From Zoogloea sp. (GTDB lineage Bacteria > Pseudomonadota > Gammaproteobacteria > Burkholderiales > Rhodocyclaceae), in NCBI RefSeq assembly GCF_017302315.1, contig NZ_JAFLDT010000046.1, forward strand, positions 1 to 33,384: a stretch of 33,384 bases of DNA, in the 5' to 3' direction. The translations under genes were made by a program, and so were the position numbers. This document shows positions 1 to 6,423 of the stretch, piece by piece. How positions within the stretch are numbered: position 1 is the first letter of the stretch; each line of letters begins with the position of its first letter. Below the pieces are notes generated by a model, which saw only the letters and a program-made list of their open reading frames with translations, was not told the origin of the DNA and searched no databases.

Positions 1-2
1 CT

Positions 3-53
3 GTGTTCATGCTGGCCTATCCTCACGATGTTGTGCAGAATCACCCCTCATGA
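3..53 (+). CDS. C-terminal tail of a preceding cassette ORF (partial)
   Basis: One frame runs open from the left edge to a TGA at 51-53 and encodes 16 residues (ending VVQNHPS). It would be the end of a gene in the cassette whose attC is at 121-184. The fragment is too short to identify and could be chance. Another frame also stays open past this point. Confidence 0.25.
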   Translation: MFMLAYPHDVVQNHPS

Positions 54-120
54 GCGAGGGCGTGAGATCACACAGTAGATCGTGCGGTGGCGGAGAGGGG
101 ATTCTCCGCGGAGCGGCTTC

Positions 121-184
121 GTCCAACAACCGGTTCCAGCGGACGGTCCGCTACGCGGCCCGCCGCTGAACCGGAACGTTGGGC
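121..184 (+). other. attC recombination site 1
   Basis: The site starts with GTCCAAC (121-127), fitting the inverse core RYYYAAC, and ends with GTTGGGC (178-184), fitting the core GTTRRRY. The inner arms CCGGTTCCAGCGG and CCGCTGAACCGG pair except for one unpaired base on one side. This is the extrahelical-base asymmetry that defines a folded attC bottom strand. The central part (GGTCCGCTACGCGGCCCGC) is the variable loop region. Total length of 64 bp is normal. Exchange would occur between G178 and TT. Confidence 0.85.
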
Positions 185-187
185 ATC

Positions 188-520
188 ATGATCTTCGTTG
201 CTGAAACTGAGGAGCGCTCGCTCTACAAATTTCCGACTGAAGCGGAAGCCATAGCTCACTGCGAAGGCTTAGATGTTGAGGCTGCTATCTGGCTCTTCTG
301 GGACGACTCAGGAAGTCCGCTGGAACCTCTATTCTCTGTGCCAAACATGCGCGGTCTACTCACCGTCGCCAACGGCGTCTACACCCTTGTACCGGCTGCG
401 GCGGAACATCATGGTTCGTTGGCTGAGGTTCTGTATGAGATTCTTCACTTCGAGGCTCAAGCACCATTCAATTCCGAGGCTGGTGTTCGGAGCCATATTT
501 CCAGAGGACAGGCTGCATAG
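188..520 (+). CDS. Integron cassette protein, unknown function (110 aa)
   Basis: I do not recognise this protein. The ATG at 188 lies nine bases after the attC1 exchange point (TTGGGCATC then ATG), the usual position for a cassette ORF. A TTG at 179 in frame would start inside the attC core and is less likely. The product is acidic and soluble-looking, with no signal peptide or membrane segment. It begins with MIFVAETEERSLYKF and has an aromatic, acidic motif near residue 37 (WLFWDD). There is no clear Shine-Dalgarno sequence in the nine-base leader. It ends 33 bases before the next attC. Its lower-GC codon use differs from the genes after 2541. A small immunity-like or stress protein is conceivable but not shown. 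Confidence 0.6.
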   Translation: MIFVAETEERSLYKFPTEAEAIAHCEGLDVEAAIWLFWDDSGSPLEPLFSVPNMRGLLTVANGVYTLVPAAAEHHGSLAEVLYEILHFEAQAPFNSEAGVRSHISRGQAA

Positions 521-553
521 CATGCGTAACTCCTCTTCGTCGTCACATATGCT

Positions 554-625
554 GCCCAACATCACAATCCATCGGGCCTTCGGCAAGCTGCGCTTGCCTA
601 CGTCCGGTGATTTTCAACTTTGGGC
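554..625 (+). other. attC-like site 2, with altered core
   Basis: The left core is GCCCAAC (554-560). The right core reads TTTGGGC (619-625) where GTTGGGC is expected, so the G at the exchange point is a T. Inner arms are AATCCATCGG on the left and CCGGTGATT on the right. They pair with an offset base, as in a real attC. The middle holds a GCAAGCTGCGCTTGC hairpin. Spacing to the next ORF (ATG at 629) copies that of site 1. The altered G may impair recombination at this junction. Confidence 0.65.
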
Positions 626-628
626 ATC

Positions 629-838
629 ATGAAGAAGCTCTCTTACTGGCCCTCACTTCTCGCCTTCGCAAGCGTCTCAGCCTTTGTTGGCGCTGCGCTG
701 GACTACTTTGCGGGGTTGAGCTTCTGGTTCGGAGTTGCCATTGGAGCGGGAGCGCTATTTCTCAACGGAATCGTCGCCACCATAGAAGATGAAAGTCCAG
801 GCGGTTTCAACAACCCTAAGCGGACGCAAGACAAATGA
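629..838 (+). CDS. Small two-TM membrane protein of cassette 2 (69 aa)
   Basis: Unrecognised small protein. The ATG at 629 follows the junction as TTGGGCATC-ATG, exactly as in the first cassette, with no obvious ribosome-binding site. Two hydrophobic stretches, about residues 7-24 and 28-48, are separated by a short turn. The tail is polar and charged (IEDESPGGFNNPKRTQDK). It is probably an inner-membrane hairpin protein. It shares its cassette with the ORF at 870-1214, 31 bases downstream, so the two are probably co-transcribed. A TTG at 620 would overlap the attC and is disfavoured. Confidence 0.55.
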   Translation: MKKLSYWPSLLAFASVSAFVGAALDYFAGLSFWFGVAIGAGALFLNGIVATIEDESPGGFNNPKRTQDK

Positions 839-869
839 GGCTGCACAACACAGGGAGAGGTCCATCAAC

Positions 870-1214
870 GTGACCAAGGCAACAATCGCCATCGCGGCTC
901 TCGTGCTCACTCTTGTCGTGTCAAACCTTTGGTGGGCCTATCGAATGTTCGATTCCGGCATAACCCAAACCTACGCTCGTGCTTCTCAAGAGGCTACCTC
1001 TGAGGCGCTATCGCAAACACTCGCCATTCTGCCCATTGTTGTCAAAGCAGGTGTCACACGAAACGAAATCGTCTCTGCTGCTCGCATCCCAAACGATCAT
1101 ACCGAACCGTACGAAAAGGAAGGATATGTCTGGGTGGGCCAACTGGGCTTGAAGTTCAATCCGGGAGGTCAGTTCGAGAAGGCAATAGCAGGGCCGGAGG
1201 GGCCCGCACAATGA
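870..1214 (+). CDS. Membrane-anchored cassette protein, unknown function (114 aa)
   Basis: The GTG at 870 is preferred because a purine-rich GGGAGAGG (853-860) precedes it, and because the product then begins with one hydrophobic segment (residues 4-23, TIAIAALVLTLVVSNLWW). The open frame also extends upstream to an ATG at 789 inside the previous gene. The rest is probably extracytoplasmic: an Ala/Ser/Thr-rich helix (about 30-60), then a polar region ending in a tyrosine/glycine stretch (YVWVGQLGLKFNPGG). It has the look of small anchored proteins known from other cassettes, but I cannot name a function. The TGA at 1212-1214 directly precedes attC3. Confidence 0.6.
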   Translation: MTKATIAIAALVLTLVVSNLWWAYRMFDSGITQTYARASQEATSEALSQTLAILPIVVKAGVTRNEIVSAARIPNDHTEPYEKEGYVWVGQLGLKFNPGGQFEKAIAGPEGPAQ

Positions 1215-1215
1215 C

Positions 1216-1285
1216 GCCCAACTCTTCGATTGAGAGGACGTGCCCCGGCGAGCCGGGGCACGTCCTCTCATCTAAAACGTTGAGG
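1216..1285 (+). other. attC-like site 3 with long perfect hairpin
   Basis: The left core is GCCCAAC (1216-1222) and the right core is GTTGAGG (1279-1285), one base off GTTRRRY at the last position. The inner arms CGATTGAGAGG and CCTCTCATCTA pair with one extra base. The centre is an 18-bp perfect inverted repeat beginning GAGAGGACGTGCC, with a 2-base loop. The strength of the hairpin means it could also act as a transcription terminator for the cassette genes, although no T-run follows. Confidence 0.7.
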
Positions 1286-1365
1286 CTGTAGAAAAGCCCT
1301 TCTCCCAACGACCGCCGAATGCCTTCGGTACAATTGGACATCCCACCTCCGGAATTCCCCGACGC

Positions 1366-1598
1366 CCCGCTTCAAGACCCCCGATTACGGTTTGAAGATG
1401 ATTTCGGTGGATTTCCAGCGCCAGGTTCTGCCCGTCTCCTTCGAGTTCGCCCTGTGCCATCTGGTCGATAAGGAACTCGATCTCTCCGCCCTGCGTTCGC
1501 GCTTTCGCAACGATTCGGGGGGTGCCCCCGCCTTCGATCCAGCCGTGCTCCTCAATAGAGCCATTCGGGACAGACCACAGTATTACCACGCCAATTGA
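1366..1598 (+). pseudogene. IS1182-family transposase N-terminal remnant
   Basis: The frame through 1392 reads RFKTPDYGLKMISVDFQRQ and continues with VLPVSFEFALCHLVD, ELDLSALRSRFRND and PAFDPAVLL. These match the conserved N-terminus of IS1182-type DDE transposases (a Y..KMI.V.F.RQ.LP..FE..L.HLVD..LDLS pattern followed by AYDPA.LLK). Similarity ends near 1556, where LLK should continue but the frame runs about 14 unrelated codons to a stop. The catalytic DDE domain is absent and the expected start codon is missing. Only about 70 of roughly 450 residues remain. The remnant lies about 80 bp after the third attC. The family call is from motif memory. Confidence 0.7.
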
Positions 1599-1692
1599 AA
1601 CGCGCAGCACGTTTCACTGGCCGTAAGCACTTCAGCAACCGCTGAAACTATGCCACTGACTGAAACCCTTCCTGCAAGCAAGCTCGGCAGGC

Positions 1693-1719
1693 CGCCCTTG
1701 TCGCCCTTGTCGCCCTTGT
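1693..1719. repeat. Three tandem copies of a 9-bp unit
   Basis: CGCCCTTGT is repeated exactly three times without interruption (1693-1701, 1702-1710, 1711-1719). It lies in non-coding DNA between the transposase remnant and the toxin-antitoxin remnant. It may vary between strains by slippage. No function is apparent. Confidence 0.8.
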
Positions 1720-1729
1720 TTTTGACACG

Positions 1730-1756
1730 CTCGGATTTCATCTGCGGAAATCCGAG
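1730..1756. repeat. Perfect 10-bp inverted repeat (hairpin)
   Basis: CTCGGATTTC (1730-1739) and GAAATCCGAG (1747-1756) are exact reverse complements around a 7-base loop. No T-tract follows on either strand, so a classical terminator is unlikely. It may be the end of a lost mobile element or a structured leftover of the accessory region. From 1599 to about 1820 I see no gene. Confidence 0.6.
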
Positions 1757-1820
1757 GGCACGACATTGAAAGCCCCCGTCCCCACAATCTCCACGCAGAC
1801 CTACACAAAAGGCCACTCAA

Positions 1821-1851
1821 GTATCGATTGATACCACGTACGCAAATACGT
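1821..1851 (+). promoter_or_regulatory. Putative operator/promoter of the antitoxin gene
   Basis: Two short inverted repeats lie 30-60 bases before the antitoxin start: GTATC-GATT-GATAC (1821-1834) and ACGTA-CGCAAA-TACGT (1836-1851), the latter with two GTAC cores. YefM-type antitoxins repress their own promoters through paired palindromes with a TAC core, so this is the expected place and kind of site. A GGAGAG ribosome-binding site follows at 1870-1875. Confidence 0.45.
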
Positions 1852-1880
1852 ACCACACCGACTCTCACTGGAGAGCAACC

Positions 1881-2177
1881 ATGACCACCCTCACCGCAAG
1901 CGAAGCACGGGCCAACTTGTATCGCCTCATCGACCAGGCTGCGGAGTCCCATCAGCCGATCCACATCGCGGGCAAGCGCACAAGCGCGGTCCTGGTGTCA
2001 GCAGAGGATTGGCAGTCCATCCAGGAAACGCTGTACCTCTTGTCGGTTCCCGGCATGCGCGAGTCCATCAAGGAAGGCATGGCTGAACCCCTTGGTGGCA
2101 GCGGGATTGAAGTCAAAGGCCCAGGATCTGTTCGCCGTTCTGTCAGACGATCCATTTCAGAACCCTCCGCCTTGTGA
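1881..2177 (+). pseudogene. YefM/Phd-family antitoxin with displaced C-terminus
   Basis: Residues 1-73 are a typical YefM/Phd antitoxin. They show the MTTLTASEARANLYRLIDQA start, the DNA-binding N-terminal fold, and the segment IHIAGKRTSAVLVSAEDW, followed by a YLLSVPGMRESIKEGMAEPL helix. After MAEPL the normal short acidic tail and stop are missing. The frame instead runs through toxin-coding DNA in the wrong register (KGPGSVRRSVRRSISEPSAL) to a stop at 2177. The break coincides with loss of the toxin start, pointing to one deletion of several tens of bases joining the two genes. The DNA-binding half could still fold. The altered tail is the part that normally neutralises toxin. Confidence 0.75.
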
Positions 2178-2304
2178 GAGGCTCGTTGGTGATCTCGTGG
2201 GTGTACGCTCCCGGCGGATCAATTTTCATCACGGGCTGGTCTACGAAGTATTTGTCGAAGAGCGCGTTGTTCGCGTGCTCGGGATGTGGTCGTACTACAT
2301 ATAA
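2092..2304 (+). pseudogene. YoeB/Txe-family toxin, N-terminally truncated
   Basis: This frame gives VAAGLKSKAQDLFAVL, then DPFQNPPPCERLVGD, SRRINFHHGLVYEVF and ERVVRVLGMWSYYI. It is the recognisable core and C-terminus of a YoeB/Txe mRNA interferase (normally about 85-90 residues). The first 15-20 residues are missing because the frame enters directly from antitoxin DNA. The conserved catalytic His near the C-terminus (usually WSHY or YHY) is Tyr here. An ATG at 2092 would give a 70-residue product without a proper ribosome-binding site. With both start and catalytic residue lost, the toxin is almost certainly inactive. Confidence 0.75.
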
Positions 2305-2323
2305 AGGTGGCGCAAGAGGGACC

Positions 2324-2352
2324 GTTGGGGCGACTGAAGTCGCCCCTACAGG
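2324..2352. repeat. REP-like palindrome, copy 1
   Basis: GGGGCGACT-GA-AGTCGCCCC (2327-2346) is a perfect 9-bp-arm hairpin followed by TACAGG. The same unit occurs twice more at 9641-9664 and 9707-9730. Some flanking bases are also shared with the third copy (GTCAGACGAC about 20 bases after the hairpin). The remaining non-coding stretch to 2540 shows nothing else. Confidence 0.8.
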
Positions 2353-2540
2353 TGATGCGGCGCGATCTGTCAGACGACGGGGCTAACTTGGGTTTTCTGG
2401 TTCAACACGGCAGTCAATCGGGCAGGTCTGACCTACGTCCTGCTATTTCGCGATCAGGCCTGTGGGCGACCTGTGCCACGGCCAGCCAGGGCAACTTCAA
2501 CCCTTGTCTATGCACTGATCCTGAACCCTAAAACCAAGCC

Positions 2541-3422
2541 TCACCCCTCGTCCTTCATCGCCAGCGCCCTCTCATACAGCGCATTCTTCGACGCCCCCGT
2601 AATCGCCGCCGCCAGCTTGGCGGCCTGCTTCACCGGTAGCTCGGCCAGCAGCAGGCCGAGTACCCGCTCCGCCTCGGGCGAAAGGCCTTCAGCCACCGGC
2701 GCGGCCGACACCAGCAGCACGAACTCCCCCCGCGCCCGGTTGGCGTCGGCGGCGAGCCAGGCGGGGCCTTCGGTGATGGGCATGCGCACGATCTGCTCGA
2801 ACATCTTGGTCAGCTCGCGGGCCACGACCAGTTCCCGCGCCGGCTCGAAGACGGCCGCCAGATCGTCGAGGGTTTCGGCGATGCGGTGGGGTGCCTCGTA
2901 GAACACCAGGGTGCCGGGCACGCTGCGCAGGCTTTCCAGGCTGGCGCGGCGGGCGGCGCTCTTGGTGGGCAGGAAACCATGGAAGTGGAAATGCCCGTCG
3001 GCCAACCCGGAGGCTGACAGGGCGGTGATCACCGCGCTGGCGCCGGGCACCGGCACCACCGGGAAGCCGGCGTCCTGGACCCGGGCCACGGCGCGGGCGC
3101 CGGGGTCGGACACGGCCGGGGTGCCGGCATCGGTGATCAGGGCCACCTGCTTGCCCTCCTCCAGCATGCGGATCACCAGCCCGGCGGCGGCCTGTTCATT
3201 GTGTTCGTGCAGGGCCACCAGGCGCGTCTTGATGCCGAAGGCATCAAGAAGGCGTTGGCTGTGGCGGGTGTCCTCGCAGGCCACCGCGTCCACCGCCCGC
3301 AGCACGGCCAGGGCGCGCAGGCTCATGTCCTGCAGGTTTCCCAGGGGCGTGGCCACCACATACAATGACGATGTCTTGGAGAGTGGGGAAGCCGAAGATG
3401 CGTCGGACGGTGCAGAAAGCAT
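2541..3422 (-). CDS. rsmI: 16S rRNA (cytidine1402-2'-O)-methyltransferase RsmI
   Basis: RsmI uses S-adenosylmethionine to 2'-O-methylate C1402 in the decoding centre of 16S rRNA. The protein has the tetrapyrrole-methylase fold with family motifs YVVATPLGNLQD (21-32), CEDTRHS (49-55) and DAGTPAVSDPG (98-108). PGASA and FYEAPHR follow. The length of 293 residues is standard. The ATG at 3422 gives a short N-terminal lead before the first strand. The frame is open further upstream to 3533, but that extension is low-complexity and overlaps yraN. The gene is divergent from yraN with 5' ends overlapping about 25 bp. A similar rsmI/yraN-diaA-dolP neighbourhood exists in enterobacteria, where lpoA lies between. 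lpoA is absent here. Confidence 0.95.
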   Translation of the reverse strand: MLSAPSDASSASPLSKTSSLYVVATPLGNLQDMSLRALAVLRAVDAVACEDTRHSQRLLDAFGIKTRLVALHEHNEQAAAGLVIRMLEEGKQVALITDAGTPAVSDPGARAVARVQDAGFPVVPVPGASAVITALSASGLADGHFHFHGFLPTKSAARRASLESLRSVPGTLVFYEAPHRIAETLDDLAAVFEPARELVVARELTKMFEQIVRMPITEGPAWLAADANRARGEFVLLVSAAPVAEGLSPEAERVLGLLLAELPVKQAAKLAAAITGASKNALYERALAMKDEG

Positions 3423-3847
3423 GGCAGGCGTGGTGCGGAAAGGCGGGGGAGCCCGATTGTGGGGGCGGGGGCACGCCGACGCAAGCCGAACACCTGCGGC
3501 GTGGGGCGTCGGCGGAAGCCCTGGCCGCAGCACACCTGGAAAGCCGGGGCCTGGTGATCCTGGCCCGCAACCTGCGCTGCCGAGGTGGTGAAGTGGACCT
3601 GATCGCCAACGAACGCGGGTGCATCGTCTTCATCGAAGTGCGCCTGCGCAGCAATGGCCGCTTTGGCGGCGCTGCGGCCAGCATCACCCCCGCCAAGCAG
3701 CGGCGTGTGATCCTGGCCGCCCGCACCTGGCTGGCGGGTGCCGGCCGCGCCCACGCCAATGCGCCCTGCCGCTTCGATGCCATTCTGCTCGACGACCTGG
3801 ACCCGGCCCGCATCGACTGGCTGCGGGGTGCCTTCGATGCGGAGTAG
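3398..3847 (+). CDS. yraN: YraN family protein (UPF0102)
   Basis: YraN proteins have an endonuclease-like fold and no settled function. The core motifs are visible: a helix with GASAEALAAAHLESRG, then LARNLRCRGGEVDLIANE with the GE.DLI acidic pair typical of the nuclease-like fold, then IVFIEVRLR. The usual family sequence is FVEVK.R; here the Lys after EV is Arg (EVR). The ATG at 3398 follows a weak purine stretch (GGGGAAG) and gives 149 residues, with a longer than usual N-terminus of about 40 residues. An in-frame ATG at 3365 is the alternative. The last codons overlap the start of the HIRAN gene at 3837, so the two are translationally linked. Confidence 0.9.
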   Translation: MRRTVQKAWQAWCGKAGEPDCGGGGTPTQAEHLRRGASAEALAAAHLESRGLVILARNLRCRGGEVDLIANERGCIVFIEVRLRSNGRFGGAAASITPAKQRRVILAARTWLAGAGRAHANAPCRFDAILLDDLDPARIDWLRGAFDAE

Positions 3848-4202
3848 GCTGGCTGCCATCGCCCTCCTCTTCTGCCTGCCCGCCGGCGCCCAGCAGGTCC
3901 GCATTCTGGTGCAAAGTTCTCCGCTGGCCGGCTTCCAGTACTACGGCGGCAAGATCCTGTGGGACGAGATGCGCGAGGGCGACCGCCTGGCCCTGATCCG
4001 CGAGCCCGACAATCCCCACGACGCCAAGGCCGTGCGCGTCGAGTGGCGCGGCACCAAGCTCGGCTACCTGCCCCGCGCCGAAAACCGGGATGTGGCCGAG
4101 GCCATGGACCAGGGCGCGCCGGTGAGCGGCCGCATCGGCCGCCTGGTGGCACACCCCAACCCCTGGAAACGCCTGCGGGTGGACGTGCTGGTGGGTTTGT
4201 AA
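3837..4202 (+). CDS. Secreted HIRAN-domain protein
   Basis: The 121-residue product starts with a clear signal peptide (MRSRLAAIALLFCLPAGAQQ, likely cleaved after AGA at 18). One HIRAN domain follows (about 22-118), with the family's SPLAGFQYY start, the REPDNPHDAKAV motif (55-66) and LGYLPR (75-80). HIRAN domains are best known for binding DNA ends in helicases such as HLTF. Exported single-domain versions have no known role. The start overlaps the yraN stop by 11 bases, and diaA follows after a 72-base gap, so it belongs to the yraN-diaA-dolP group. Function in the envelope is unknown, and DNA binding is not implied by location. Confidence 0.85.
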   Translation: MRSRLAAIALLFCLPAGAQQVRILVQSSPLAGFQYYGGKILWDEMREGDRLALIREPDNPHDAKAVRVEWRGTKLGYLPRAENRDVAEAMDQGAPVSGRIGRLVAHPNPWKRLRVDVLVGL

Positions 4203-5494
<1,292 letters not shown>

Positions 5495-5515
5495 CCCTTT
5501 CCCGGAGATTCCACC

Positions 5516-5944
5516 ATGAACCGTCGTGACGCCCTCTTCGCCACCGGCGCCCTGCTTGCCGCCGGCGCCGCCTCCGCCGCGGCCGACCACAGCCACCATC
5601 ACGCGGGCCCCCACCCCTGGCAGGCGGTGCTCGACACCGCCGGCATCTGCGTCGAAAAAGGTGAGGTGTGCCTGACCCACTGCATCATGCTGATGGGGGA
5701 AGGCGACAAGACCATGGCGGCCTGTGCCACCAGCGTGCGCGAGATGCTGGCTTCGTGCCGCGCCCTCATCACCCTGGCCGGCGCCGAATCAAAGTTCGCC
5801 CCCAAGCTGGCCGCCCTGTGCGTGGATGTATGCAAGGCCTGTGAGGCCGAGTGCAAGAAGCACGCCGACAAGCACAAGGCCTGCAAGGAATGCATGGAGA
5901 GCTGCACCGAGTGCGCCAAGGCCTGCAAGGCCAAGGTGGCCTGA
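5516..5944 (+). CDS. Exported four-helix-bundle copper-storage protein (Csp1-like)
   Basis: The mature protein carries 14 cysteines in CxxxC and CxxC spacings (45, 52, 56, 70, 81, 102, 106, 109, 113, 123, 126, 130, 133, 137). This is the pattern of Csp copper-storage proteins (DUF326), which line the core of a four-helix bundle and hold many Cu(I) ions. The N-terminus MNRRDALFATGALLAAGAASA has twin arginines before a hydrophobic stretch, so Tat export of the folded protein is likely, as for Csp1. A histidine cluster (HSHHH, 25-29) follows the cleavage region. A ribosome-binding site GGAGA precedes the ATG. It lies 21 bases after dolP and converges on the DUF296 gene. Confidence 0.9.
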   Translation: MNRRDALFATGALLAAGAASAAADHSHHHAGPHPWQAVLDTAGICVEKGEVCLTHCIMLMGEGDKTMAACATSVREMLASCRALITLAGAESKFAPKLAALCVDVCKACEAECKKHADKHKACKECMESCTECAKACKAKVA

Positions 5945-5964
5945 ATACCCGCTGAAGGCCTTCG

Positions 5965-6390
5965 TCAGCCGCCCGGCTGGCGGGGGCGCACGCTCAGCTC
6001 CGCGTAGCCGGTGCCCAGATCCGGCTCGCGCATGAAGCTCCAGTCAGGCAGCAGCCCCAGCAGGATTTCCGCCGTGGTGCGGATGGTGCATCCGTAGGCC
6101 AGATGCCCCCCCAGCACCTCACCCGTGGCCGTGGCCAGGGCGGCGTGCAGGTGGGATCCGTTGGCGGCAATGCTCCCCGACAGGCTCAGCAGCTCGATCT
6201 TTCCCGTCAGCATGTCCGCATCGTCGGCGCCGGCCCGGCGCAGATGGGCCTTGTCGAGGCTGCCGATGCCGGCCACCACGAAGGCTGCCGAAAAGCCCTC
6301 GGCAAAGACAAGGCACTCCAGCGCGCGGCGGAGATCCTGCCCCGGGGTCAGACGCAAGGGCCGCATTTCCATTCCAGAATTCCCGTTCAC
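5965..6390 (-). CDS. PPC/DUF296-domain protein
   Basis: This 141-residue protein is almost entirely one PPC (DUF296) domain: RLTPGQDLRRALECL, a central AAFVVAGIGSL strand, GKIELLSLSGSI, and a histidine-bearing HLHAALATATGEVLGGHL segment, ending with AELSVRPRQ. PPC domains form trimers. In plants they are fused to AT-hooks, while bacterial single-domain forms have no settled function. The GTG at 6390 is chosen because GGAGGGG stands 8 bases upstream. In-frame ATGs at 6372 and 6366 lack such a site. It starts 33 bases after the kinase gene on the same strand, so it is probably the last gene of that operon. Confidence 0.85.
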   Translation of the reverse strand: MNGNSGMEMRPLRLTPGQDLRRALECLVFAEGFSAAFVVAGIGSLDKAHLRRAGADDADMLTGKIELLSLSGSIAANGSHLHAALATATGEVLGGHLAYGCTIRTTAEILLGLLPDWSFMREPDLGTGYAELSVRPRQPGG

Positions 6391-6423
6391 GTAATGCCCC
6401 TCCGCTGAAGGTGCTCGCCGGGC

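Larger units (their letters stand above)
1..1285. mobile_element. Tail of an integron gene-cassette array
   Basis: Three attC-like sites (121-184, 554-625, 1216-1285) lie in the same orientation and alternate with small unrelated ORFs that nearly fill the space between them. This is the layout of integron cassettes. The cassette between the first two sites carries one ORF. The next carries two. No integrase gene or attI site is present, so these must lie outside the window, presumably to the left, or be lost. The array seems to stop at the third site, where a transposase remnant follows. The DNA here is clearly lower in GC than the housekeeping genes from 2541 on, which fits acquired DNA. The reading rests on site structure, not on a database match. 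Confidence 0.75.

Noticed and set aside
1219-1280. Reading the strong hairpin only as a rho-independent terminator
   Set aside because: No T-run follows, and attC-type cores flank it at the right distances.
2473-2901. Long plus-strand open frame opposite rsmI
   Set aside because: Composition is that of a shadow frame (Ser/Ala/Arg-rich), and rsmI on the other strand has full family motifs.
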